From positions 310,001 to 374,000 of the forward strand of contig NC_018941.1 of NCBI RefSeq assembly GCF_000304475.1: a stretch of 64,000 bases of DNA, written 5' to 3'. The translations under genes and the position numbers were made by a program. Origin of the DNA: Kazachstania africana CBS 2517. Its lineage: Eukaryota > Ascomycota > Saccharomycetes > Saccharomycetales > Saccharomycetaceae. Of this stretch, positions 52,301-60,169 are shown in pieces. The notes below the pieces were generated by a model that had not been told where the DNA came from, ran no database searches, and worked only from the letters and a program-made list of their open reading frames with translations. The number at the start of each line of letters is the position of its first letter. Positions within the stretch are counted from its first letter, which is position 1.

Positions 52301-53452
52301 TTAGAACTCACAGGCTGATAGAATTCTTTCATAATCTTCCTTTAGAAGATCAAATGATTGCATAATTGCATTTTTCTTATCTTCATCATCCTCAAATTCC
52401 ATTAAACTCTCGTAATTCTTCAAATATATCCTCATCTTCACTTGTCTTTCAAAATTTGTAACTAACCCCATATGTAATAAAATCATCTCAATTATTCTAT
52501 CAAACTGTCTCTTTTCGATCTTGTATTTCAACCGTTTGTCATCAATCCACTCTGTATCCAATAATTCCTTCTCGTCAACCTTATCGTACAATTCCTGGAA
52601 AAATCCTTCACGAGATAGCATCTTCAAATCATTTCTATCTCTTAAATCATCAAAATTTTCGTTAGGGTCTTCTACTGTGATCTCAATGATCCCATCATCT
52701 TTAAGCCACCCTTTATATAGACTCTCATAAAGCAAGGATCCATGTCCACAATGTTGGTATGGTGGTAATATTAAAAATTGTGATATCTTACCATTATATT
52801 TATATCTCGTATCCTTATCAAATGTTTCATTACCTTCATATTGCCAATATTTGTAACTAGTAGCAAACCCGATGAATTTTTTATTTTGCATGTTGAATGT
52901 AACGTAGAGTTCCCAATTAGGCTCATCTTCATAATTGATATATGTAGCGGCTTCAATGAATAATAGTGTGAAAATTTGTATTCTTTTGAATAATTTATTA
53001 ATTTTATTATCACTGTATCCATTCAGTTTGAATTTATAAACACCAAAAATTTCACCTTTTAATTCATACTCATCAACCTTGAATTTGGAATCAGGTAGTG
53101 TGTAACGAGATCTCTCATCCTGGAAACAGTCAATCCATTTAATTTCATCCTTATAGATAATATCATCTACAGGTAAAAATTTCATTATCTTCTCTTTAAC
53201 ATCTCTCTCTATTGAAACATCATCATTCAAAATTGATTCACATTTAATATTCAAAAAAGGTTTCATAGTAATTGAATCGAAAACTAAATGAATCACGAGA
53301 TCTTTAAACCCAAATATCTCTTCTTTATCTCCATATATAGGATAAGTGAAAAGTGGCTTGAATTGAATAGCTTTATCTTCTTCATCGATAATAGAAATCT
53401 TCAACGCCTCATTCGACGATATGGTCCACGTTTCTGGCCTGAAACCATCCAT
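52301..53452 (-). CDS. HAT1: type B histone acetyltransferase Hat1
   Basis: 383 codons (S. cerevisiae 374, YPL001W). Hat1 with Hat2 acetylates newly made histone H4 on Lys12 (and Lys5). The N-terminal domain (about 1-120) is followed by the GNAT core. This includes KKFIGFATSYKYWQYEG near 190, the acetyl-CoA loop FLILPPYQHCGHGSLLYESLY (QxxGxG/A type) near 225-245, and ITVEDPNENFDDLRDRNDL near 260. A C-terminal helical domain ends FDLLKEDYERILS. In S. cerevisiae it is the first gene left of CEN16; here it abuts LOC1, the first gene right of CEN6. Confidence 0.95.
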   Translation of the reverse strand: MDGFRPETWTISSNEALKISIIDEEDKAIQFKPLFTYPIYGDKEEIFGFKDLVIHLVFDSITMKPFLNIKCESILNDDVSIERDVKEKIMKFLPVDDIIYKDEIKWIDCFQDERSRYTLPDSKFKVDEYELKGEIFGVYKFKLNGYSDNKINKLFKRIQIFTLLFIEAATYINYEDEPNWELYVTFNMQNKKFIGFATSYKYWQYEGNETFDKDTRYKYNGKISQFLILPPYQHCGHGSLLYESLYKGWLKDDGIIEITVEDPNENFDDLRDRNDLKMLSREGFFQELYDKVDEKELLDTEWIDDKRLKYKIEKRQFDRIIEMILLHMGLVTNFERQVKMRIYLKNYESLMEFEDDEDKKNAIMQSFDLLKEDYERILSACEF

Positions 53453-53592
53453 TCTTGTAGTCCTCCTTTCTCGCCTTTAAATAAACGTTATTTATCAATT
53501 TTTGGATTTTTTTTTTTTAACTTTAACGAAATATATAAATTAGCAAGCATTCATCTCAATAGAAAAGTACCAGATTTTGGGTACAACAAGCA

Positions 53593-54303
53593 ATGAAAAG
53601 ATTTGGTGTATCAGCTTTCGATTCTCCGTCTTTTGATAACAATAATAATAATAAAACATCATCAATAGATAAGAAATCAATCGAATTGGATGAGCAACTT
53701 CAAATATTTCAAGGTAAATTAGTTGAATTCTCCAAGAAACATAATGCAGAGCTACAAAAGAATCCGAATTTTAGATCAAAATTCTTATCAATGTGTAGCA
53801 AAATTGGTGTCGATCCTTTAAATCTTTATGACAAAGATACTCACCTATTTAACGTGGATGATTTTTATTACGAAATTTGTTGTAAAATTGTCAAATTTAC
53901 TAGGATCTTAAATAGTGGTATCATTTCATTTAAAGAATTATTGAACAAAATTCAAATTGAATCGCAAAATACAAACATTAATTTGCATGATATAGAAAAG
54001 GCAATCAATATGCTTCTTACCCTAGATAGTGGGTTCGAAATAATCACTTTAAAACAAAATAAAAAGTTCTTGAAATTTTTACCCATTGAATTGACTGTGG
54101 ACCAGTTTAAAATATTAGAAATTTGCTCTATCCTTGGTTACGCAAGTATATCACTACTCAAAGCAAATTTGAGTTGGAAATCAATGAGATGTAAGGCAAT
54201 ACTGAATGAAATGGTTGCTAATGGTTTACTTTGGATTGATGACCAGGACTCTAATGAATTATTGTATTGGGATCCTTCTTGGATAACCAGGTCTATCAAT
54301 TAG
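53593..54303 (+). CDS. SNF8: ESCRT-II subunit Snf8 (Vps22)
   Basis: 236 codons (S. cerevisiae 233, YPL002C). Snf8 forms ESCRT-II with Vps25 and Vps36, which sorts ubiquitylated cargo at endosomes. It starts MKRFGVSAFD. An Asn/Ser-rich loop (about 15-33) and a helical hairpin (about 35-70) follow, then two winged-helix domains. These include NPNFRSKFLSMCSKIGVDPL near 60-78 and ILNEMVANGLLWIDDQ near 205-220. It is divergent from HAT1 (140-bp promoter) and convergent with DEG1 (42 bp). Confidence 0.95.
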   Translation: MKRFGVSAFDSPSFDNNNNNKTSSIDKKSIELDEQLQIFQGKLVEFSKKHNAELQKNPNFRSKFLSMCSKIGVDPLNLYDKDTHLFNVDDFYYEICCKIVKFTRILNSGIISFKELLNKIQIESQNTNINLHDIEKAINMLLTLDSGFEIITLKQNKKFLKFLPIELTVDQFKILEICSILGYASISLLKANLSWKSMRCKAILNEMVANGLLWIDDQDSNELLYWDPSWITRSIN

Positions 54304-54345
54304 ATTCTTTTTTATTTTTAATGACATATATAGTTTATTTATTCT

Positions 54346-55656
54346 TTATTTCTTCTTATCCTTACGTTGTTTGAATTTGGCATTTATGGTTTCAACTGTT
54401 TGCATCACTTCTCTGTCCATCATCTTCTCATATTTGTTCACAATCTTACCTTTACCATCACCCAAGTTTATTCTTGTTTTATCCGTGAAATCAACGTCTT
54501 CAAAATGCAATATTTGCTTGAAAACCTCTGCAACTTTTGTCTTGATCTGATAATTTAAAGTTAATGCGTCTACGGCTTTACCATATTTAATGGACTTATA
54601 ATCATCTACGTTTGTTTCAATCCATTCAACGTCATCAGGAAATTTACAGTCGTATAATAATAAAGGAACATCGCTTGCCATCTCGTAAATTGGCTTCTGA
54701 GGTGTCTTCACAACGTCCATCATATCTGGAATTAATTGTGGTTCTTCCAATTCTTGCCCTACTAGGAATAAGTTTGCCATCATACAGCGAACTTGGTGCC
54801 ACAAAAATGCTGAGCCAATCAAGTCGAAACAGTAAAAATTATTTGATATTTTTAAAATTTTAGCGCTCAATATCGTCCTTTTATAATTCGTAATCTGTTT
54901 GGACCCATCAATCTTACAAAAATTTCTAAAGTCATGCTCTCCTTCAAAAAACTTGGCAGCTTCTTCCATTTTAGTGAGGTTCAAACCAGAGTTGTGGAAA
55001 ATATATTTATAATGACGTGCTTTACAACTGAATCTTGCATCGAATCCTGGTGGTGGTCTCAATGAAACAGCAAATACCCTAATGTCAGCTGGCAATAACT
55101 GATTCAAAATAGTAACGTATTGGATCTCTCGGACATCATTTTGTGGATCCATCTGTTCTTCTTCAGTCAAATTAGATCTTACCCTTAGAGATATAACCTG
55201 GTTCATAGCACTGACACCTTTGTCAGTTCTTCCACATCTGCTGAAATTGTATTCTTGGGGTACCATAGATGGTATTAGTTTGCATTTGTTCATAGCTTCT
55301 AGGATTGTTCCTTCTACGGTTGGTAGCTTGGTTACTTCCTTTTGAATGGCTAAACCATTATAATTCCAACCCAAGTATGCAAATTTCAAGGCAATAAATC
55401 TGGTACTATAGTTCGAATAATCGAACTCTTTTTTCCGGTTTTTTTTAACCTTCTTTTTAGATTTAGAGTCAGCGATAGCAACAGTGTCGATCCTGCGTTT
55501 ATTAGGAATGTTGTCCCTTTCTAATTCAATGATGCGTTCAACTAGTTGTTCTTTTGACCATTTGGCGTACTTAGATCCATCCGTTGCAGAACCAGCTGAC
55601 CCACCAACAATGGGAGTCTTTCGAGCACACTTAAAGAAATTTGAGAAACTAACCAT
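54346..55656 (-). CDS. DEG1: tRNA pseudouridine synthase Deg1 (Pus3)
   Basis: 436 codons (S. cerevisiae 442, YFL001W). Deg1 makes pseudouridine at positions 38 and 39 of tRNAs. A basic N-terminal extension with KKKVKKNRKKEF (about 67-78) precedes the TruA domain. The catalytic Asp145 sits in SRCGRTDKGVSAMNQV. FDARFSCKARHYKYIF and the HDFRNFCK segment follow in the proper order, and FLWHQVRCMMANLFLVGQ closes the domain. In S. cerevisiae it is the first gene left of CEN6. The upstream neighbour here is tRNA-Phe. Confidence 0.95.
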   Translation of the reverse strand: MVSFSNFFKCARKTPIVGGSAGSATDGSKYAKWSKEQLVERIIELERDNIPNKRRIDTVAIADSKSKKKVKKNRKKEFDYSNYSTRFIALKFAYLGWNYNGLAIQKEVTKLPTVEGTILEAMNKCKLIPSMVPQEYNFSRCGRTDKGVSAMNQVISLRVRSNLTEEEQMDPQNDVREIQYVTILNQLLPADIRVFAVSLRPPPGFDARFSCKARHYKYIFHNSGLNLTKMEEAAKFFEGEHDFRNFCKIDGSKQITNYKRTILSAKILKISNNFYCFDLIGSAFLWHQVRCMMANLFLVGQELEEPQLIPDMMDVVKTPQKPIYEMASDVPLLLYDCKFPDDVEWIETNVDDYKSIKYGKAVDALTLNYQIKTKVAEVFKQILHFEDVDFTDKTRINLGDGKGKIVNKYEKMMDREVMQTVETINAKFKQRKDKKK

Positions 55657-55797
55657 ACAACTCTTCTTAAATAAGTTTAATTCTGTAAGATGTCAAACAA
55701 TTAGACAATATCTTGTTTTCGACGAGCTTTTGTAATATTTTAATGCTGGATTTTTCAGCAAAAAAAAAAAAAAGTAGATATTTTCAAAAAATATAAA

Positions 55798-55893
55798 TGC
55801 GAATTCTGTGGATCGAACACAGGACCTCCAGATCACAGTTGACCGAAGTTAACAATCTTCAGTCTGGCGCTCTCCCAACTGAGCTAAATCCGC
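55798..55893 (-). tRNA. tRNA-Phe (GAA) with 23-nt intron
   Basis: Mature exons are nearly identical to yeast tRNA-Phe. Exon 1 is 55857-55893 (ends at CTGAAG) and exon 2 is 55798-55833. The intron at 55834-55856 is 23 nt, a few longer than in S. cerevisiae; it contains CTTC, which can pair with the anticodon region, as required for tRNA splicing. A T-run terminator follows on the minus strand. It lies about 140 bp upstream of DEG1, a tRNA-modifying enzyme. Confidence 0.96.
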
Positions 55894-56379
55894 TTATTTT
55901 TTAATATAATTTGTTGTAACATAAACAGTGGAAGTAAAATATTAAAGTCTAACTTCGTGACAATTAAAACTTAGACACCCGCTGTCCAATTTATTAAACT
56001 AAATATTTCACACTATTGAATTTGGTTGAATATTAGTGAAAACTTTTCATAGACGCAACTTTTGTCATCTCGAAGAATTGCACACCATAAAAAGGAATTC
56101 TTCGTCATATTTGTTCTTAATCTTTTATTTTACTTTATAATTTTATATATTAAAAAGACAAGCTTTTGATACGCTTTTAGCTATAGTTACACGATCAGAT
56201 CGATTTCCAAGCTCTCTGTCACTGAATTAGAATATACACAAGCCGTGTCATATTCTCTCTGTATTATCTGTCTTGTTACCGTATTGAACTTACAATAATA
56301 ATTAAGCTGCTTTGATCTTTTGTAATGTACGTTAATGCACTTGCAGACCGAGAAGTCATGATGTCACTAGGTAGCTGAG
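55894..56379. other. gene-free spacer between tRNA-Phe and LTR copy B
   Basis: 486 bp, AT-rich, nothing recognisable. It could include decayed repeat sequence, but no match to the LTR copies in this window was visible. Confidence 0.5.
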
Positions 56380-56799
56380 CGCTGAAAATGTCGTTATACT
56401 GACATTTTAATGTTTTGATAGCTATCCTGACAAATTTAGCCTGTTAGAGAAGAATTGAACATTAAACATGGTTTGATGAACACGACTACATATCATCATA
56501 CAATAATTATGGTACGATAATTATGACAACGTATTGACTCGTGAATCCAGAACATGAGAATTGACATGAATCAAAATGTGTTGGAAAAAGTATAAATACT
56601 CAGGTAAACACTGAAGTTTGATAAGAGTTTGTATCACTTTATATTGTTTTATATTATGATTATATATTTTATATATAACCGGTGCATTATTTGGTATAAC
56701 CACTGATTGATAAGAATTACTTTACTAACCTTTAACAATATAAACAAAATTAATGAAAGTAATATACAAGTTACAAAGCTCTGCTCTTCCTTTACGTCT
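56380..56799 (+). mobile_element. solo LTR, copy B (decayed ends)
   Basis: About 420 bp matching copy A along its length: GACATTTTAATG near 56401, GTATAAATACTCAGG near 56590, TTATTTGGTATAACCACTG near 56688, and CCTTTACGTCT near 56789. Both terminal dinucleotides are mutated (CG for TG, CT for CA) and no matching 5-bp flank is seen, so it is an old copy. It lies between tRNA-Phe (487 bp) and tRNA-Gly (153 bp). Confidence 0.85.
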
Positions 56800-56951
56800 G
56801 CTGTAAAGATAGACTAAATTCTTCCAGACTATTCATAATATCAGTTATTCAAGTACACAGGATGATTTCTTGGTATAAGTTATGTTACTGGCCCTTAACT
56901 GATCAGATTATTAACTATTAATTACTTGGAGCTGAAAAAATAAAAAGAAAA

Positions 56952-57022
56952 TGCGCAAGCCCGGAATCGAACCGGGGGCCCAACGATGGCAACGTTGGAT
57001 TTTACCACTAAACCACTTGCGC
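56952..57022 (-). tRNA. tRNA-Gly (GCC)
   Basis: A 71-nt gene on the minus strand with acceptor GCGCAAG/CTTGCGC plus A, anticodon loop TTGCCAT (GCC) and T-arm CCCGGTTCGATTCCGGG. It appears identical to the yeast tRNA-Gly(GCC). A T-rich terminator lies immediately downstream (56935-56951 on plus as A-runs). Confidence 0.97.
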
Positions 57023-57114
57023 TAATTATTTGCATCTTGTAATCATGATACCATTGGCAAATTACCACATTTTTTATAATACCAAACGATGTACAGCGGT
57101 TCAAACTTTGATCA

Positions 57115-57580
57115 TGCTGGAAATGGCATTATACTGACATTTCAATGTTCTGATAGTTAGAATGACAAATTTAAAATGTTCTAGAAGAATTCAATTGCAT
57201 AATAATGAGGTAATATGAGAAACAGTAAATTTATCGGTAGTTAACATTACATAATAATATGGTAATGTGATAAATCGATGAATTTATCGGCAGTAAATAT
57301 TAGAGAATATTACAAACATGATTATAGAACATGGAAAAATGTTACAAAGCAAAATATGTTGGAAATTGTATAAATACTCAGGTGAACACTGAAGTTTGAT
57401 CAAAGTTTGTCAAAATGTATATTATTTATTGTATATTTTATTGTATAGAAAACCAGTGCATTATTTGGTAAAAACACTGATTAATAAGAATTATTTTAAT
57501 TATTTGACTGAGATCCACAACATGAACAATATTAACGATAATAATATACAAGAGACATCCTTTGATCTTCCTTTACGTCA
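57115..57580 (+). mobile_element. solo LTR, copy C, with intact 5-bp target duplication
   Basis: 466 bp from TGCTGGAAATGGC to CTTTACGTCA, flanked by the perfect direct repeat GATCA (57110-57114 and 57581-57585). It is inserted inside copy D. Its first 90 bp and last 230 bp match the other copies. The middle (57199-57301) is a different sequence built of two diverged units of about 51 bp starting CATAATAAT. The intact termini mark it as the youngest copy here. Its start lies 93 bp upstream of the tRNA-Gly 5' end. Confidence 0.9.
57199..57301 (+). repeat. two diverged ~51-bp tandem units in LTR copy C
   Basis: CATAATAATGAGGTAATATG (57199) and CATAATAATATGGTAATGTG (57250) head two units that both contain AATTTATCGG then CAGTAAAT/TAGTTAAC. 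This segment is absent from the other LTR copies. Confidence 0.7.
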
Positions 57581-57720
57581 GATCAAACTTCAGTGTTCAC
57601 CTGAGTATTTATACTTTTTCCAACACATTTTGATTCATGTCAATTCTCATGTGCTAGATTCACGAGTCAATACGTCGTCATAATTATTGTACCATAATTA
57701 TTGCATGATAATATGTATTC

Positions 57721-57802
57721 GTGTTTATCACGCCATATATATTTCATGTCAATACATTATCATGTTTATCAGGCCATATTTATTTCGTGTCAAAACGTGG
57801 TC
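57721..57802 (+). repeat. ~41-bp tandem units in LTR copy D
   Basis: GTGTTTATCACGCCATATAT (57721) and TGTTTATCAGGCCATATTTA (57762) begin two units that continue TTTC(A/G)TGTCAA. A third partial unit, GTGTTTATCACC, begins at 57803. Copy A has only one such unit. Confidence 0.75.
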
Positions 57803-57904
57803 GTGTTTATCACCATAATTATTGTTCAATTCTTCTATAACATTCTAAATTTGTCATTCTAACTATCAAAACATTGAAATGTCAGTATAATGCCATTTTC
57901 AGCA

Positions 57905-58632
57905 GAATATTTGAGATATTGTTTATAATCAAGAGCAAGATTTGAGGAGAAGTATAGTCTAAGGATTATATTAGTCTCACTCAGTCGACTGTGAGGGATT
58001 ATAGATGAGATAATTTCATCAACACTTCTTTTGATACTTGCTTTTTGGATGCCTTGATACCAATCCAATTATTATATAAAGCATGAAATAAGAACAGAAT
58101 TTCCTTAATTATTTCATTGCCTTCGTATCTCTTTGTAAAATGGCAGATAGAGATATATATCGACTTATTACGATAATGACTGAATAAAATAAAGAACTTA
58201 TACTCTTACATGCTTATCATGTCTAATAACACTATTAACAGCAACAATAAGGAAGGTATGACTAGCTCCTAGGACGTTTCCGTCCAACTTCGATGGGCCT
58301 TCAATTAATTACTTCTTAAAGCAATTCAAGCCTTGAAACGAGAATGGAAATGATACATCTTATCAGAACGACATTATTTCAGGAATTTCTCATAATTTGG
58401 AAAGCGAAAGCCAGTCATGATTTCTAATCATTGACTTTTAATCACCATCTAAATGTAGTATAGTGTATAACCTCATACCCTGCCATCGTTCCAATTTACA
58501 ACCTCACATTCCTTTTAATTGGCACACAAAAGTCGTGCTTAGGATATCACAAGATGATCGTCATAATTTTATTTATTTACATGGGAAAAATACTATTACT
58601 AAATCAAATTAAGCGTATGTTGGAAGTACGAA
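57905..58632. other. gene-free spacer upstream of the AIM45 terminator
   Basis: 728 bp with no supported gene. On the plus strand, a short ATG frame at 58219 (17 codons, MSNNTINSNN start) is followed in another frame by about 50 ordinary-looking codons with one internal stop (58268-58427). This may be a decayed coding relic or chance. The AIM45-proximal end serves as its 3' flank. Confidence 0.4.
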
Positions 58633-59673
58633 TCAGTTTTTCTCCATTAGTTTTAGCTTTTTAGTTAATTCTGGTACGACTTCAAACAAGTCACCTTCCA
58701 AAGAATAGTCCGCTATTTGAAATATAGGGGCATCTGCATCATTATTTATTGCTACGATAACTTTCGAATTCTTCATACCTGCCAGATGTTGAATGGCTCC
58801 GGAGAGGCCAATAGCAAAATATAAATCAGGCGCTACTATCTTGCCTGTCTGTCCAACCTGGAGAGAATTGTCACACAGCCCGCTATCTACGGCAGCCCTT
58901 GTAGAACCTATACCCGCATGTAATACATCGGCTAGTGATCCAAGGAGACCATCAAAGGTTTTCTTATCTTTTAAGGCTCTACCTCCAGAAACAACTATTT
59001 TCGCCGACGCCAGATCAGGTCTCTTATTAGTTACCAAATTTTCAGCATCCCATCTAATGCCTACATCCTTCTCGGGTGTATATGAATATTTCTCGATTGG
59101 AATTCTCTCCGGAGTTCCTTCCACAACGGGCGGAAATGATGATGCCCTTATTGTGATTAACTTTTTGCCACCATCCTTCTTTATAGTGGCTAATACATTA
59201 CCTGCATAAATAGGTCTTTCAAACGTATCCTTATTGTGTATCATAGTAATATCACATATTGGCTGTGTATTCATTAATGCACCTATTCGTGGAAGGACAT
59301 TTTTTCCAATTTCTGTGCTTGCCATCACGAAAGAAGAATACTTTGATCCTTTCATAAGTTCACATATTAATGGTGATATATATTCCGGCAGAGTGTGATC
59401 GTAGATAGGAGACTCTGCCACTATAATCTTTTCTAAGTTGTTAGTGTTACCCGAGGAGATTAAGTCAGAAGCAGCCTTCATGGCATTTGCACCTAGAATC
59501 AATGCATCAATTGAATCTCCCAATTTTCTAGAGGCAGCTAAGGAACTTAAGGCAGAAGATGTGATCTGACCATTTCTATCTAATTCAATGTAAGTCAAAG
59601 TAGAGACAGATCTAGAAGACATGATGCCTCCCCGAATCAGTCTTGCAGAATTTAATATAGAAAGTTTATACAT
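58633..59673 (-). CDS. AIM45: mitochondrial electron transfer flavoprotein alpha (Aim45)
   Basis: 346 codons from the ATG at 59673 (S. cerevisiae 344, YPR004C); one further upstream codon is GTG. It is the ETF alpha subunit of the mitochondrial matrix, pairing with Cir1 (ETF beta) and Cir2 (ETF-QO). The N-terminus MYKLSILNSARLIRGG is a good presequence. The C-terminal FAD-binding half carries VVSGGRALKDKKTF, GSTRAAVDSG and the ETF-alpha signature LYFAIGLSGAIQHLAGMKNS (residues about 283-302). HAL1 and ICL2 follow upstream on the same strand, the YPR004-005-006 order of S. cerevisiae. Confidence 0.96.
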   Translation of the reverse strand: MYKLSILNSARLIRGGIMSSRSVSTLTYIELDRNGQITSSALSSLAASRKLGDSIDALILGANAMKAASDLISSGNTNNLEKIIVAESPIYDHTLPEYISPLICELMKGSKYSSFVMASTEIGKNVLPRIGALMNTQPICDITMIHNKDTFERPIYAGNVLATIKKDGGKKLITIRASSFPPVVEGTPERIPIEKYSYTPEKDVGIRWDAENLVTNKRPDLASAKIVVSGGRALKDKKTFDGLLGSLADVLHAGIGSTRAAVDSGLCDNSLQVGQTGKIVAPDLYFAIGLSGAIQHLAGMKNSKVIVAINNDADAPIFQIADYSLEGDLFEVVPELTKKLKLMEKN

Positions 59674-60169
59674 CACTTAAAGGGCTACGTTTAGTTGAAA
59701 GTCACTAGAATGACGGTAACTTGCTTTGCAAAAATTCGAACCGTTTACAACAACACAAAGAGCAGGTTCAATGCAATCAGCTCTTTAAATCTGATATATT
59801 TCTGTTTTACCCCGTGTTATTTATTGGTTTCGCTCCACTTAAATGGCTAATTCTAATATCCGAAATTTAATTACGAAATAGAATTAGTTCTCGATCAAAC
59901 GGTATTGATACGCTTACATATAGGAAATATGACAACACATTATATATTTCTAGTAACTTGCGATGATTACTGTTGACAGCTCTTTCTTGTTTGGTATGTA
60001 AATAAGTCAACGTTGAATAAAAAAATCAACCCCAGTGTGAAATACCCAAAGTTCGAAAATTAGCTTTGTGCTACTAACCAAAAATATGACGGAGCTCAAC
60101 GAATTTCTATCAAACTAGCATGAGATCTCATTATTTCAGATTGCCAATTTCTAAAGCGATAGGAGTTGC
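59674..60169. other. AIM45 promoter / HAL1 3' region
   Basis: 496 bp. It is AT-rich, with a possible plus-strand intron (listed separately). No protein gene is supported. Confidence 0.5.
59994..60118 (+). other. candidate spliceosomal intron (plus strand)
   Basis: An exact yeast 5' splice site GTATGT (59994-59999), an exact branch point TACTAAC (60072-60078) and the first following YAG at 60116-60118 define a 125-nt intron with ordinary spacing. The preceding ATG at 59963 opens 10 codons, but splicing leads at once to a stop. It would therefore be a 5'-UTR or non-coding intron; an ATG frame of 64 codons begins two bases after the junction (60120), antisense to the end of HAL1. Signals are seen; transcription is inference. 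Confidence 0.35.

Larger units (their letters stand above)
57085..57904 (-). mobile_element. older solo LTR, copy D, interrupted by copy C
   Basis: The minus-strand LTR starts at 57904 (TGCTGAAAATGGC read on minus) and runs to 57581. It continues beyond the inserted copy C into 57085-57114 (CAAACTTTGATCA), which aligns to CAAACTTTGGTCAAG of copy A. The left end is degraded and cannot be placed exactly. Its U3 carries extra tandem units of about 41 bp (57721-57802) absent from copy A. It lies upstream of tRNA-Gly. Confidence 0.75.

Noticed and set aside
57859..58068. 69-codon minus-strand frame at the end of LTR copy D as a gene
   Set aside because: It overlaps the LTR terminus and unique flank and has no coding signature.
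59855..59880. ATCCGAAATT as a CDEIII core upstream of AIM45
   Set aside because: The T-rich left arm is missing, there is no CDEI, and the upstream 80 bp are of mixed composition.
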